This document shows positions 1 through 9,209 of a DNA stretch of 64,000 nt, piece after piece (positions within the stretch are counted from its first letter, which is position 1; the number at the start of each line of letters is the position of its first letter). Source of the DNA: Tardiphaga sp. P9-11 (GTDB taxonomy: Bacteria; Pseudomonadota; Alphaproteobacteria; Rhizobiales; Xanthobacteraceae); assembly GCF_008329525.1 (NCBI RefSeq), contig NZ_NPKQ01000001.1:620001-684000 (forward strand). The letters are read 5' to 3'. The notes beneath the pieces are model-generated. The model had not been told where the DNA came from. It saw only the letters and a list, made by a program, of their open reading frames with translations, and did not search any database. The position numbers and the translations under genes are program-made.

Positions 1-536
1 AAACCGATCGGCGCACCGAGCTGCGGGATCATGGCGTACCAGCCCTTCTTGCCCTCCGGTGCATTCAGCGCCAGCAGTGAAGCAAGGCCGTCCCAGGTGC
101 CGCCCCAGGAAATGCCCTGGCCGATACGCGCTGCAGCCAGCAGCCAGGCTGACGCGACGCCGATGGATTCGTAACCGGGCAGGAACGCGATGGCGACAGT
201 GGCAACGCCGAGCAGGAACAGCGCGATGGTCAGCTTGGCGCCCTTGCCCTGGCTGCGGTCGATGGCGGTGAAGATCATCGTGCCGATCGGGCGGGCGATG
301 AAGGCCAGCGCAAAGATCGCGAAGGAATAGAGAGTGCCGGTCAGCGGATCGAGATAGGGGAAGACCAGCTTCGGAAACACCAGCACCGAGGCGATCGCAT
401 AGACGAAGAAGTCGAAGAACTCGGAGGTTCGGCCGATGATCACGCCGATGGCGATCTCGCCCGGGTTGACCTCGCCATGGCCGTCCGCGTGCAGAAGGCG
501 TGCGTCCCGTTCCATCGTCGATGACGTCTGCGCCAT
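1..536 (-). CDS. MFS transporter, N-terminal part (gene runs off the left edge)
   Basis: The minus strand from the ATG at 536 reads without a stop to the edge, giving about 178 residues. A polar N-terminus is followed by hydrophobic helices with FFDFFVYAIASVLVFPKLVF, then the loop IARPIGTMIFTAIDRSQGKG, which matches the conserved helix 2-3 loop of major facilitator proteins, and later AARIGQGISWGGTWDG. The pattern is that of the metabolite:H+ symporter (shikimate/proline-betaine) subfamily, so an inner-membrane proton-coupled importer of a small organic acid or similar solute is likely; the substrate is unknown. A second ATG at 514 is possible. It is divergent from cyoA with a palindrome between them. 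Confidence 0.8.
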   Translation of the reverse strand, partial: MAQTSSTMERDARLLHADGHGEVNPGEIAIGVIIGRTSEFFDFFVYAIASVLVFPKLVFPYLDPLTGTLYSFAIFALAFIARPIGTMIFTAIDRSQGKGAKLTIALFLLGVATVAIAFLPGYESIGVASAWLLAAARIGQGISWGGTWDGLASLLALNAPEGKKGWYAMIPQLGAPIG

Positions 537-635
537 ATCTTCAATCCATTTGTATCGTAGGTTGCATCTATTGCTTCCGGCATCGAGACGCGATGCTGGC
601 AGGTTGACGATTTGTCGCGAACCGCGGCTCCGGAC

Positions 636-656
636 CATTGGACAAATTGTCCAATG
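636..656. promoter_or_regulatory. Perfect inverted repeat, candidate operator between the MFS gene and cyoA
   Basis: The arms CATTGGACAA and TTGTCCAATG are perfect reverse complements around a single central A. The site lies 51 bp upstream of the chosen cyoA ATG and about 100 bp upstream of the divergent MFS start, in the only gap between the two genes. A 10-bp perfect dyad with a 1-nt centre is typical of a dimeric repressor or activator site. The regulator is not identifiable from the sequence; the spacing does not match a TTGAT-N4-ATCAA FNR/FixK box. Confidence 0.5.
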
Positions 657-706
657 TTGCCCTGCAGCAAATGCGCTTAACCGTGCGCCCGAACCGCCAC
701 TATGAA

Positions 707-1879
707 ATGGGTAACGCCTTGAGCCGCCTACGGATCCTTCTTTTGCTGCCCTTGGTTGCCTTGCTGGGCGGATGCAATTTCGTCGTGATGAATCCTGCGG
801 GTGACATCGCAGTGCAGCAACGCGATCTCGTGATCATTTCCACCGTGCTGATGTTGCTGATCATCGTGCCGGTGATGGCCCTGATCGTGTTCTTTGCGTG
901 GAAATACCGGCAGTCGAATACCGACGCCAAATATGAACCGGACTGGGATCACTCGACTCATCTCGAGCTGGTGATCTGGTCGATGCCCCTCCTTATCATC
1001 ATCTGTCTCGGCGCCGTGACCTGGTCCAGCACGCATCTGCTCGACCCCTATCGCCGGCTCGACCGGATCGCGCCCGGCAATGCTGCGACCCTCAACGAGC
1101 CGCTGCAGGTCGAAGTCGTCGCGCTCGACTGGAAGTGGCTGTTTTTCTACCCGGAATACGGCATTGCTACGGTCAATGAACTGGCTGCGCCGGTCGATCG
1201 TCCGGTACGCTTCAAGATCACCGCGTCGTCGGTCATGAACTCATTCTATATCCCCGCGCTCGCCGGCCAGATTTATGCGATGCCCGGAATGGAAACGAAG
1301 CTGCACGCCGTCATCAACAAGGCCGGCGTTTATGACGGCTTCTCGGCGAACTACAGCGGCGCCGGCTTCTCCGGCATGCGCTTCAAGTTCCACGGCGTCG
1401 ATCAGGCCGGCTTCGATGCCTGGATCGCCAAGGCCAAGGCCAGCAGCGAAACGCTGAGCCGCGAGGCCTATCTGGAGCTCGAAAAGCCGAGCGAGAATGT
1501 GCCGGTTCGTCGCTTCCGGGAAGTCGCGCCTGATCTCTACAAGGCGATCCTCAACATGTGCGCCCAGCCCGGCAAGATGTGCATGAGCGAGATGATGGCG
1601 ATGGACGCGAAGGGGGGCCTCGGCCTCGCAAGCGCCCGCAATATCCTGCCGCTGAAGTACAATATCTCGATGCTCGACGGCACCAGCGCGACGAAGAACT
1701 ACGTCGCCAGTGTCTGCACCCTCGCCGAGGCTGCACGCGAAGTGTCTGATCTTCGTTCGACGACGACCCCTCTCGACCCGACACCGGTCACCGGTGCTGG
1801 TCTCGCGCGCCCGGGTGCTGCTCCCGCGCCGTTCAATTTCACGCCAGCGCCTGCCGAGCGGCGCGCTTCCAACACCTGA
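707..1879 (+). CDS. cyoA: Cytochrome o-type ubiquinol oxidase subunit II
   Basis: Subunit II of a haem-copper quinol oxidase, a lipoprotein of about 390 residues. The N-terminus has a lipobox signal (LLPLVALLGGC), then one or two membrane helices (about residues 48-72 and 90-110), then the periplasmic cupredoxin domain. Where cytochrome c oxidases carry the CuA cysteines, this protein has GFSANYSGAGFSGMRF with no cysteines, so it is the quinol type. In-frame starts at 671 and TTG 638 exist, but 638 lies inside the palindrome and would spoil the signal peptide; 707 puts a short basic n-region before the lipobox. It is the first gene of cyoABCD and ends 14 bp before cyoB. Confidence 0.93.
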   Translation: MGNALSRLRILLLLPLVALLGGCNFVVMNPAGDIAVQQRDLVIISTVLMLLIIVPVMALIVFFAWKYRQSNTDAKYEPDWDHSTHLELVIWSMPLLIIICLGAVTWSSTHLLDPYRRLDRIAPGNAATLNEPLQVEVVALDWKWLFFYPEYGIATVNELAAPVDRPVRFKITASSVMNSFYIPALAGQIYAMPGMETKLHAVINKAGVYDGFSANYSGAGFSGMRFKFHGVDQAGFDAWIAKAKASSETLSREAYLELEKPSENVPVRRFREVAPDLYKAILNMCAQPGKMCMSEMMAMDAKGGLGLASARNILPLKYNISMLDGTSATKNYVASVCTLAEAAREVSDLRSTTTPLDPTPVTGAGLARPGAAPAPFNFTPAPAERRASNT

Positions 1880-1893
1880 TCGGGTTGATCTAA

Positions 1894-3918
1894 ATGTCTG
1901 ATACAGCCGCACTGGCAAATACCGGGCTTGCGAAGTTCATCTTCGGCCGCCTGACGCTCGAGTCGTTTCCCTATCATGAGCCGATTTTGGTCGCGACGTT
2001 CGCGATGGTCGCGCTCGGCGGCATCGTGCTGCTCGGCGCACTGACCTATTTCAAGCTCTGGGGTTATCTCTGGAAGGAATGGTTCACCAGCGTGGACCAC
2101 AAGAAAATCGGCATCATGTATATGGTGTTGGGCATCGTCATGCTGCTGCGCGGTTTTGCCGACGCCGTCATGATGCGCGCTCAGCAGGCCATGGCCTTCA
2201 ACGGCTCCGACGGCTTCCTGCCCGCCCATCACTACGATCAGGTGTTCACGGCGCATGGCGTGATCATGATATTCTTCGTGGCGATGCCGCTGGTCACCGG
2301 CCTGATGAACTATATCGTGCCGCTGCAGATCGGTGCGCGCGACGTGTCGTTCCCGTTCCTGAACAATTTCAGCTTCTGGATGACCACCGGTGGCGCCATC
2401 CTTGTCATGATGTCGCTGTTCGTCGGTGAGTTCGCCAAGACCGGCTGGCTGGCTTATCCGCCGCTATCGAACATCGGCTACAGTCCGGATGTCGGCGTCG
2501 ACTATTACATCTGGGCGCTGCAGGTGGCCGGCGTTGGTACAACGCTGTCAGGTATCAACCTGATCGCAACCATCGTGAAGATGCGTGCGCCGGGCATGAC
2601 CATGATGAAGATGCCGATCTTCACCTGGACTTCGCTCTGCACCAACGTCCTGATCGTCGCGTCCTTCCCGATTTTGACTGCCGTTCTCGCGCTGCTCTCG
2701 CTGGATCGTTACGTCGGCACCAACTTCTTCACGAACGATCTCGGCGGCAACCCGATGATGTACGTGAACCTGATCTGGATCTGGGGCCATCCGGAGGTTT
2801 ACATCCTGATCCTGCCGCTGTTCGGCGTGTTCTCGGAAGTGACCTCGACATTCTCGGGCAAGAAGCTGTTCGGCTACACCTCGATGGTCTACGCCACGCT
2901 GGTCATCACGATCCTGTCCTATCTCGTCTGGCTGCATCACTTCTTCACCATGGGCTCGGGCGCCAGCGTGAATTCCTTCTTTGGAATCACGACGATGATC
3001 ATCTCGATCCCGACAGGCGCGAAGATATTCAACTGGCTGTTCACGATGTATCGCGGTCGCATCCGGTTCGAACTGCCGATGATGTGGACGATCGCCTTCA
3101 TGCTGACCTTCGTGATCGGTGGCATGACCGGTGTTCTGCTCGCGGTGCCACCGGCCGATTTCGTGCTGCATAACAGCCTGTTTCTGATCGCTCACTTCCA
3201 CAACGTGATCATCGGCGGCGTGGTGTTCGGCATCTTCGCGGCCATCAATTTCTGGTTCCCGAAGGCCTTCGGCTTCAAGCTCGATCAGTTCTGGGGCAAG
3301 GTGTCGTTCTGGGGCTGGGTCCTCGGCTTCTACTTCGCCTTTATGCCGCTCTATGTGCTGGGCCTGATGGGCGTCACCCGCCGTCTGCGGACCTTCGACG
3401 ATCCGTCGCTGCAGATCTGGTTCATCATCGCGGCTTTCGGCGCCGTCCTGATCGCCATCGGCATTGGTGCCTTCCTTGTCCAGATCGCTGTCAGCATCTG
3501 GAATCGCGAGAAGCTGCGCGATACCACGGGCGATCCATGGAACGGACGTACGCTGGAATGGGCAACGTCGTCGCCGCCGCCAGATTACAACTTCGCCTTT
3601 ACCCCGGTCATTCACGACAATGATTCGTGGTGGGACATGAAGCGCCGCGGTTATGTTCGTCCGCTGGAAGGTTTCAAGCCGATCCACATGCCGAAGAACA
3701 CCGGTACCGGCGTGATCCTCTCGGTGCTCGCCACGACGATGGGCTTCGCCCTGATCTGGTACATCTGGTGGCTCGCAGCTCTCAGCTTCGTTGCCATCGT
3801 CGCCGTCGCGATCTTCCACACCTTCAACTACAACCGTGACTTCCACATTCCGGTGGAAGACGTCATCCGCACCGAAGGCGAACGTACAAAACTTCTCGCA
3901 GTACAGGCCGCGTCATGA
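1894..3918 (+). CDS. cyoB: Cytochrome o-type ubiquinol oxidase subunit I
   Basis: The catalytic subunit of the quinol oxidase, 674 residues with about 15 membrane helices. It holds both haems and CuB and pumps protons. The ligands are visible: H121 in [12 protein letters not shown] (low-spin haem), GHPEVY at 298-303 with the His-Tyr crosslink, the CuB pair H348-H349 in [11 protein letters not shown], and the haem ligands H434 and H436 in [12 protein letters not shown]. Length and ligand spacing match the CyoB family. The stop overlaps the cyoC start by 4 bp, so the two are translationally coupled. Confidence 0.97.
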   Translation: MSDTAALANTGLAKFIFGRLTLESFPYHEPILVATFAMVALGGIVLLGALTYFKLWGYLWKEWFTSVDHKKIGIMYMVLGIVMLLRGFADAVMMRAQQAMAFNGSDGFLPAHHYDQVFTAHGVIMIFFVAMPLVTGLMNYIVPLQIGARDVSFPFLNNFSFWMTTGGAILVMMSLFVGEFAKTGWLAYPPLSNIGYSPDVGVDYYIWALQVAGVGTTLSGINLIATIVKMRAPGMTMMKMPIFTWTSLCTNVLIVASFPILTAVLALLSLDRYVGTNFFTNDLGGNPMMYVNLIWIWGHPEVYILILPLFGVFSEVTSTFSGKKLFGYTSMVYATLVITILSYLVWLHHFFTMGSGASVNSFFGITTMIISIPTGAKIFNWLFTMYRGRIRFELPMMWTIAFMLTFVIGGMTGVLLAVPPADFVLHNSLFLIAHFHNVIIGGVVFGIFAAINFWFPKAFGFKLDQFWGKVSFWGWVLGFYFAFMPLYVLGLMGVTRRLRTFDDPSLQIWFIIAAFGAVLIAIGIGAFLVQIAVSIWNREKLRDTTGDPWNGRTLEWATSSPPPDYNFAFTPVIHDNDSWWDMKRRGYVRPLEGFKPIHMPKNTGTGVILSVLATTMGFALIWYIWWLAALSFVAIVAVAIFHTFNYNRDFHIPVEDVIRTEGERTKLLAVQAAS

Positions 3919-4547
3919 GCGCACCAATCCAAACGATAAACGGCACTGAAGTTCCGGTCTTCTACGTGGTCGACGAACACGATCATCCGGCCGGTTCCAG
4001 CACCATGCTGGGTTTCTGGCTCTATTTGATGAGCGATTGCCTCATCTTCGCGATGCTGTTCGCCACCTTCGGCGTACTCGGCGGCAGCTATGCTGCGGGG
4101 CCTGGACCGAAGGATCTGTTCGACCTCAAGCTGGTTGCGCTTAACACCGCGATGCTGCTGTTCTCGTCGATCACCTACGGCTTTGCGATGCTGGAGATGA
4201 TGAAGGGCAGAGTAAAGTCGACCCAGATGTGGCTTGGCATCACTGGCCTGTTCGGCCTCGCATTCCTCTGCATCGAACTCTATGAGTTCCATCATATGAT
4301 CCATGAAGGTGCCGGCCCCTGGCGGAGCGCCTTCCTGTCGTCCTTCTTCACGCTGGTCGGGACCCACGGTCTGCACGTCACCTTCGGCATCATCTGGCTG
4401 GTCACGCTGATGGTGCAGGTCGCTCGCTTTGGCCTGATCGAGGCGAATCAGCGCCGGTTGATGTGCCTGAGCATGTTCTGGCATTTCCTCGACGTCGTCT
4501 GGATCGGCGTCTTCACCTTTGTTTATCTGCTGGGAGTGCTGCGATGA
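3915..4547 (+). CDS. cyoC: Cytochrome o-type ubiquinol oxidase subunit III
   Basis: Subunit III of the quinol oxidase, 210 residues with five membrane helices (the first near [18 protein letters not shown]), the usual length for CyoC. The signature [13 protein letters not shown] lies near residue 153. It stabilises subunit I and is not catalytic. ATGA overlaps couple it to cyoB upstream and cyoD downstream. Confidence 0.96.
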   Translation: MSAPIQTINGTEVPVFYVVDEHDHPAGSSTMLGFWLYLMSDCLIFAMLFATFGVLGGSYAAGPGPKDLFDLKLVALNTAMLLFSSITYGFAMLEMMKGRVKSTQMWLGITGLFGLAFLCIELYEFHHMIHEGAGPWRSAFLSSFFTLVGTHGLHVTFGIIWLVTLMVQVARFGLIEANQRRLMCLSMFWHFLDVVWIGVFTFVYLLGVLR

Positions 4548-4933
4548 GCGCCGATGCACATGCCGCGCACGGACATGGTCACGATGACCACGGCCACGAT
4601 GACGGCCGCGATCATGGTTCGATGAAGTCCTATCTGATCGGCTTCTTCCTGTCGGTTGTCCTCACCGCCATTCCGTTCTGGCTGGTGATGACCAATGCGA
4701 TCGAGAACAAGAACTGGACCATCGCGATTATCGTTGCGTTCGCTGTGGTGCAGATCGTGGTTCACATGATCTACTTCCTGCACATGAACACGACGTCGGA
4801 CGCCGGCTGGACCATGATGGCGTTGATCTTCACGATCATCATCGTTGTGATCGCGCTGAGCGGTTCGCTCTGGGTGATGTATCACCTCAACGTCAACATG
4901 ATGCCGGTTCACGACATGAGGAATATGCCCTGA
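4544..4933 (+). CDS. cyoD: Cytochrome o-type ubiquinol oxidase subunit IV
   Basis: A small membrane subunit of 129 residues. A histidine-rich N-terminus (AHGHGHDDHGHDDGRDHG) precedes three membrane helices, with HMIYFLHMNTTSD between helices 2 and 3 as in CyoD. The start is the ATG overlapping the cyoC stop; a longer reading from 4463 would only translate cyoC sequence out of frame. The His/Asp-rich tail may bind metal, but CyoD tails are often charged and this is not evidence of copper delivery. Confidence 0.93.
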   Translation: MSADAHAAHGHGHDDHGHDDGRDHGSMKSYLIGFFLSVVLTAIPFWLVMTNAIENKNWTIAIIVAFAVVQIVVHMIYFLHMNTTSDAGWTMMALIFTIIIVVIALSGSLWVMYHLNVNMMPVHDMRNMP

Positions 4934-5754
4934 TGGCCATGGTGCGCGCCAACGACGGAATCGTCGTGGGCCGCCCGGCCAGTCAGGAGTCCTCCGAATC
5001 GAAAATGGAATCCGGGCGGTCGCCGCGTAGCGCGACGACGCTCACGGTGCTAGTTCTGCCGGCATTGCTCGGCATCGTGGGATTGACCGCGCTGGGTATC
5101 TGGCAGGTTAAACGCCATGCCTGGAAACTGGATCTGATCGCACGTGTCGATCAGCGCAGCCACGCCGCGCCCGAAGCTGCACCCGGGCCTGCGGCGTGGC
5201 TTGCGATCAATCGCGGTGACGATGAATATCGCCGCGTTAGCCTCACCGGACGGTTCGTGCCGGGCGCTGACGTGCTGGTTCAGGCCGTCTCGGATCTCGG
5301 CGCCGGTTTCTGGGTGCTGACACCGCTGCGCACCGAGGCCGGATACACTGTGCTGGTGAACCGGGGCTTCGTCAGCCCGGATGAACGCAAGGCCGGTAGC
5401 TTTGTGGCGCCTGCAATGCCGGTGTCGGTGACAGGCCTCTTGCGCATCACCGAGCCCAAGGGCGGGTTCCTGCGCTCCAACGATCCCGCGGCAGGACGCT
5501 GGTATTCCCGCGACGTCGCGGCCATTGCCGCGAGCCAGAAGCTGGGCGCCGTCGCGCCGTATTTCATTGATGCCAATACCGCGCTGGATGCCCCGGGTCA
5601 GCCTCATGGCGGCCTGACCGTGATCGCGTTCCCGAATAACCACGTGGTCTATGCCATCACCTGGTTCGGCCTGGCTTTGATGTTGGCCGGTGGCGCCCTG
5701 TTCGTCGCCTGTGACGAGTGGCGGATTCGGAAAAAATCACTACCTCGCGTATGA
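4933..5754 (+). CDS. SURF1-family oxidase assembly protein
   Basis: A SURF1/Shy1-type membrane protein of 273 residues. It has an N-terminal helix (LPALLGIVGLTALGIWQVKR, the conserved GxWQxxR element), a periplasmic domain with VNRGFVSPDERKAG, and a C-terminal helix near WFGLALMLAGGALF. SURF1 proteins help insert haem into oxidase subunit I. Here the partner is a quinol oxidase, like the Surf1q form described in Paracoccus. The ATG overlaps the cyoD stop by 1 bp, so it belongs to the cyo operon; a later ATG (residue 25) is also plausible. Confidence 0.9.
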   Translation: MAMVRANDGIVVGRPASQESSESKMESGRSPRSATTLTVLVLPALLGIVGLTALGIWQVKRHAWKLDLIARVDQRSHAAPEAAPGPAAWLAINRGDDEYRRVSLTGRFVPGADVLVQAVSDLGAGFWVLTPLRTEAGYTVLVNRGFVSPDERKAGSFVAPAMPVSVTGLLRITEPKGGFLRSNDPAAGRWYSRDVAAIAASQKLGAVAPYFIDANTALDAPGQPHGGLTVIAFPNNHVVYAITWFGLALMLAGGALFVACDEWRIRKKSLPRV

Positions 5755-5811
5755 CGTCATGGATGACACGCCGGTCCGATTGAGGCTGGCCGATCAAGCT
5801 GACGGGGCGAG

Positions 5812-7212
5812 ATGCCGGGTTCGGGAGCAGAGAGCAAGGTGGGCACACCAGCCGTCACGGGTGTCAGTGCGGTGGCCGCGTCGCCCATCGACGCCGCGGG
5901 AGCCACCACACCCGTTGCAATCACGGCGCTGCCGCTCGACGAGACCACCAATATCAAGAACATCAATCTGCTGATCCAGCTACGCTGGATCGCAGTGGTC
6001 GGGCAAGTCCTGACCATCGGCTTCGTGCATCTGGTGATGGGCATTTCGCTGCCGCTGATGGCCATGGTCATGGTGCTGTGCGGTTCGGTCTTCCTGAATG
6101 TCATCAGCCAGGAGTGGCTGCGCCAGCAGACCGATGCGCGCGACCGCGAACTGCTTCTGCTTCTGTTGCTCGACGTCGCTGCGCTGACCGCTCAGCTCTA
6201 TCTCAGCGGCGGCGCCACAAATCCATTCATATCGCTCTATCTTTTACAGGTGACCCTCGGCGCGATGCTGCTGAACGGCCGCTCGACCTGGATCGTGGTT
6301 GTTGTCGCCTGTCTGTGCTTCGCCGGGCTGATTGTGTTTCATCGTCCGCTCGAACTGCCGGACGCGCTGCGCGGCGATCTGTTCCAACTACACGTCATCG
6401 GCATGTTGATCTGCTTCGTGCTGGACGCGGCGTTGATCGTCGTTTTCATGACGCGCATCGCAGAAAACCTCCGCGAGCGCGACAGCGGTCTGGCAGCGCT
6501 GCGCCAACAGGCCGCAGAGGAAGATCATATCGTGCGCATGGGTCTGCTTGCCTCCGGCGCTGCGCATGAGTTGGGTACGCCGTTGGCGTCGCTGTCGGTG
6601 ATCCTGAGCGACTGGCGCCGGATGCCGGAACTTGCTGATAATTCTGGACTCATGGAAGAAATCGCGGAAATGCAGGCCGATGTGCAGCGATGTAAATCGA
6701 TCGTCACTGGCATTCTGATGTCGGCCGGCGACATGCGTGGCGAGGCGCCGGTGGTGACCACGGTCAACGGCTTCTTTGGCGAGCTGGTCGAGGACTGGCG
6801 CGCGGCGCGCTCGATCAACACGCTGGTCTACGAGAACCGGTTTGGCGAAGACATGCCGATCGTATCGGACTCGGCGTTGAAGCAGATGATCTTCAACGTG
6901 CTCGACAATGCCAACGAAGTGTCGCCGCTCTGGGTTCGCCTCGCGATCGAACGCGATGGCGATTCGCTGGTGCTGAAAGTCAGTGACATGGGGCCGGGTT
7001 TCGCCAGGGAGATGCTGGCGAATTTCGGCAAGCCCTATAATTCAAGTAAGGGCCAGTCCGGGCGTGGGCTGGGTCTGTTTCTGGTGGTCAATGCCGTCCG
7101 CAAATTGGGCGGCACGGTGGTGGCGGAGAATCGTCCCGTGGGCGGTGCCCTCGTGACGTTGTCGCTGCCGTTGTCGGCCCTCGCGATTGGAGCGCGCAAA
7201 CATGTCGGATGA
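5812..7212 (+). CDS. regB: Redox sensor histidine kinase, RegB/PrrB/ActS/RegS type
   Basis: A membrane sensor kinase of 466 residues. About six helices span residues 55-215 and contain GGATNPF (133-139), the RegB quinone-sensing loop. The phosphorylation box AAHELGTPLASL puts the histidine at 252. C294 in VQRCKSIVTGIL lies where RegB carries its redox-active cysteine. The ATP-binding domain ends with SSKGQSGRGLGLFLV. It should autophosphorylate when the quinone pool or the cysteine signals low oxygen, and pass the phosphate to the RegA-like protein encoded 11 bp inside its 3' end. It lies 57 bp after the SURF1 gene and may be cotranscribed with cyo. Confidence 0.93.
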   Translation: MPGSGAESKVGTPAVTGVSAVAASPIDAAGATTPVAITALPLDETTNIKNINLLIQLRWIAVVGQVLTIGFVHLVMGISLPLMAMVMVLCGSVFLNVISQEWLRQQTDARDRELLLLLLLDVAALTAQLYLSGGATNPFISLYLLQVTLGAMLLNGRSTWIVVVVACLCFAGLIVFHRPLELPDALRGDLFQLHVIGMLICFVLDAALIVVFMTRIAENLRERDSGLAALRQQAAEEDHIVRMGLLASGAAHELGTPLASLSVILSDWRRMPELADNSGLMEEIAEMQADVQRCKSIVTGILMSAGDMRGEAPVVTTVNGFFGELVEDWRAARSINTLVYENRFGEDMPIVSDSALKQMIFNVLDNANEVSPLWVRLAIERDGDSLVLKVSDMGPGFAREMLANFGKPYNSSKGQSGRGLGLFLVVNAVRKLGGTVVAENRPVGGALVTLSLPLSALAIGARKHVG

Positions 7213-7735
7213 ACGTCTGCTGGTCATTGTTGAGGATGACGAAGGTTTTGCGCGCACATTGAAGCGCTCGTTCGAGCGCCGGGGCTACACTGTGCTGCAC
7301 GCCGACGGCTTCGAGACGCTGACCGAGGTGCTTGGCGACAAGGTGCCGGGCTATGCGGTGGTCGATCTCAAGCTCGGCGGAGCCTCGGGCCTTGCCTGCG
7401 TCGAGGCGCTGCATGCGCTGAGCCCTGAGATGCTGATCGTGGTGCTCACCGGCTACGCCAGCATCGCCACGGCGGTGGAGGCGATCAAGCTCGGCGCGTG
7501 TCATTATCTCGCCAAGCCCTCGAATACCGACGATATCGAGGAAGCGTTCCAGAAAGCCACGGGCGACGTGCAGGTCGCGCTCACGGAACGCCCGACCTCG
7601 ATCAAGACCTTGGAATGGGAGCGTATTCACCAGACGCTGGTGGAAAGCGATTTCAATATTTCGGAGACCGCTCGCCGCCTCGGTATGCATCGCCGCACGC
7701 TGGCACGGAAGCTTGAGAAACGTCAGGTGAATTGA
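7202..7735 (+). CDS. regA: Response regulator, RegA/PrrA/ActR/RegR type
   Basis: A 177-residue regulator with a receiver domain (acidic pocket E11-D12-D13, phospho-acceptor D55 in YAVVDLKLGG, lysine in LAKPSNTDD) and a short C-terminal Fis-type helix-turn-helix (NISETARRLGMHRRTLARKL), the RegA signature. It activates or represses oxygen- and redox-controlled genes. The ATG at 7202 overlaps the end of regB by 11 bp, ensuring co-production. An upstream in-frame start at 7187 would add five unneeded residues. Confidence 0.94.
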   Translation: MSDERLLVIVEDDEGFARTLKRSFERRGYTVLHADGFETLTEVLGDKVPGYAVVDLKLGGASGLACVEALHALSPEMLIVVLTGYASIATAVEAIKLGACHYLAKPSNTDDIEEAFQKATGDVQVALTERPTSIKTLEWERIHQTLVESDFNISETARRLGMHRRTLARKLEKRQVN

Positions 7736-7756
7736 ACGGCTTCAACGCTCAACGCG

Positions 7757-9196
7757 TCAGCAACAGCCTTGTTGCTGGAACCAGCGCGACACGGCACTTT
7801 CAAACGGGGCCCAGGCCTGTTCGAACGCCTTGAACTGCGGCACGCTCTTGCGATAGAGCCCGCGCAACTCGGTTTCCATGGCCTCCAGATCGACGCCGGT
7901 TGGCTTGCCATCGCGACTGATGGTGCGTCCATTGACGACCACATCGCGGATGCAGCTCGCATTGCCGCGCGCAAACAGCATGTCGATCGGATCGACCGGT
8001 ATGATGGCATCGCGGTCGAGCTGGCCGATATCGAGGGTCACGAAATCCGCGGCTTCGCCCGCCGCGAGCGTGCCTGGTCCCGGCGCGCCGATCGACGTGC
8101 GGCCGTTGCGGATGGCGAGCGCGAGAAACTCCGACCGGCTCCACGTGCGATCGAAGCCGAGGCCGTCATGCGCCATCTGCACGAGGCGCATCTCGCGGAT
8201 CGCATCGTCGTCTTCGTCGAGCGCGACACCGTCGATGCCGACGGCAATCGGACAGCCGCGGCGATGCGCGTCGGCAATCGGAGCGAGGCCGGAATGCAGG
8301 TGCAGATTGGAGCTGAAATTCGTCACAATGGTCGCACCAGACTCGGCGATGATGTCGAGCTCGTCCGACCGGGCGTGAATGCAATGCGCCAGCGTCAACC
8401 GGTTCGACAGCAGGCCGATATCTTTCAGGAAGCGCACAACGCCGCCGGGAAAGGCGCGATCGGCCCATTGTCGCTGATAGATGGTTTCGAGCAGATGCAT
8501 GTGTACGCGCCGGCCGGTGGCGGCGGAGCGCTCGGCGATGGCTTCGAGCAGAGCAGGCGAGCACCACTGGACGCCGGCCGGACCGTACTGCACGTCGATC
8601 ATCGGACCGGCAATGGCGGCATGAATGGCCTCGACGCGATCGAGATATTCCGATGGTGCCGGGCTCGGACGAATGAACATGTCCTGGATCGTGCTGCGGT
8701 GATCGTCGGGCAGCGCGGCAAGCACGTCAGCGCTGTCGCCATAGACGATCGGATTCTGGTCGCGCACGGCGAGTGCGAATGCCAGCCTGATGCCGACATC
8801 ATCAGCGGCTTTCGCGATGGCGATCACCTCATCGAGGATCGGCATCTTCCCGCTCGGGCGGGTGTAATGAATCATCGCGCCGCCGCAGCCTGCACGCGCT
8901 GAACGGGCGAGCGAGACAGCGGCGGCGAGATAAGGATCGGGCGGCGTGCCGAAGGCCGAGCGAGCGATCCACGACTCCAGCGGCATATTCGATGCGCCGA
9001 AGGACGTCATGGACGGTCGCGCGTGGTCATGGGCATTGACCAGTGCGGGAATGATCAGATGGTTCGTCTGCGGCAAGATTTTCGCGCCGGTCGAGACGTG
9101 CGTGATCAGGCCATCCGAATGGTGGATGCTGGCCTGAGGCACGAGGCCCCGATCTGTACCGGTGAAGATATTCGTCGCAGACGCAACCTCGGTCAT
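7757..9196 (-). CDS. Amidohydrolase-superfamily deaminase/hydrolase (ATZ/TRZ-like)
   Basis: A metal-dependent hydrolase of about 479 residues. The metal motif is H56 and H58 in NAHDHARPS; further landmarks are MHLLET (HxxE), LAHCIHA and a late aspartate in GIDGVALDEDDDA. ADFVTLDI near the C-terminus belongs to the composite beta domain. Relatives include cytosine, guanine and S-adenosylhomocysteine deaminases and triazine hydrolases; the substrate cannot be read here. The ATG at 9196 lies 14 bp after the binding-protein stop; a longer start at 9235 would overlap that gene. It is the last gene of the ABC operon, so it probably acts on the imported compound. Confidence 0.85.
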   Translation of the reverse strand: MTEVASATNIFTGTDRGLVPQASIHHSDGLITHVSTGAKILPQTNHLIIPALVNAHDHARPSMTSFGASNMPLESWIARSAFGTPPDPYLAAAVSLARSARAGCGGAMIHYTRPSGKMPILDEVIAIAKAADDVGIRLAFALAVRDQNPIVYGDSADVLAALPDDHRSTIQDMFIRPSPAPSEYLDRVEAIHAAIAGPMIDVQYGPAGVQWCSPALLEAIAERSAATGRRVHMHLLETIYQRQWADRAFPGGVVRFLKDIGLLSNRLTLAHCIHARSDELDIIAESGATIVTNFSSNLHLHSGLAPIADAHRRGCPIAVGIDGVALDEDDDAIREMRLVQMAHDGLGFDRTWSRSEFLALAIRNGRTSIGAPGPGTLAAGEAADFVTLDIGQLDRDAIIPVDPIDMLFARGNASCIRDVVVNGRTISRDGKPTGVDLEAMETELRGLYRKSVPQFKAFEQAWAPFESAVSRWFQQQGCC

Positions 9197-9209
9197 GCCA
9201 TCTGCCTGC

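Noticed and set aside
636-656. FNR/FixK box upstream of cyoA
   Set aside because: The half-sites TTG and CAA are separated by 11 bp, not the 8 bp of TTG-N8-CAA.
638-706. Upstream TTG start for cyoA at 638
   Set aside because: It lies inside the perfect palindrome and would put about 23 extra residues before the lipoprotein signal.
2548-3846. 432-codon open frame antisense to cyoB
   Set aside because: His/Asp/Arg-rich antisense composition without any fold signature; it is a GC-driven shadow of cyoB.
4544-4620. Copper chaperone role for the His-rich CyoD N-terminus
   Set aside because: Charged tails are common in CyoD and nothing else here supports metal delivery.
7769-8902. 377-codon open frame antisense to the amidohydrolase
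   Set aside because: Ala/Arg/Asp-rich shadow; the minus-strand frame carries the metal-binding motifs.
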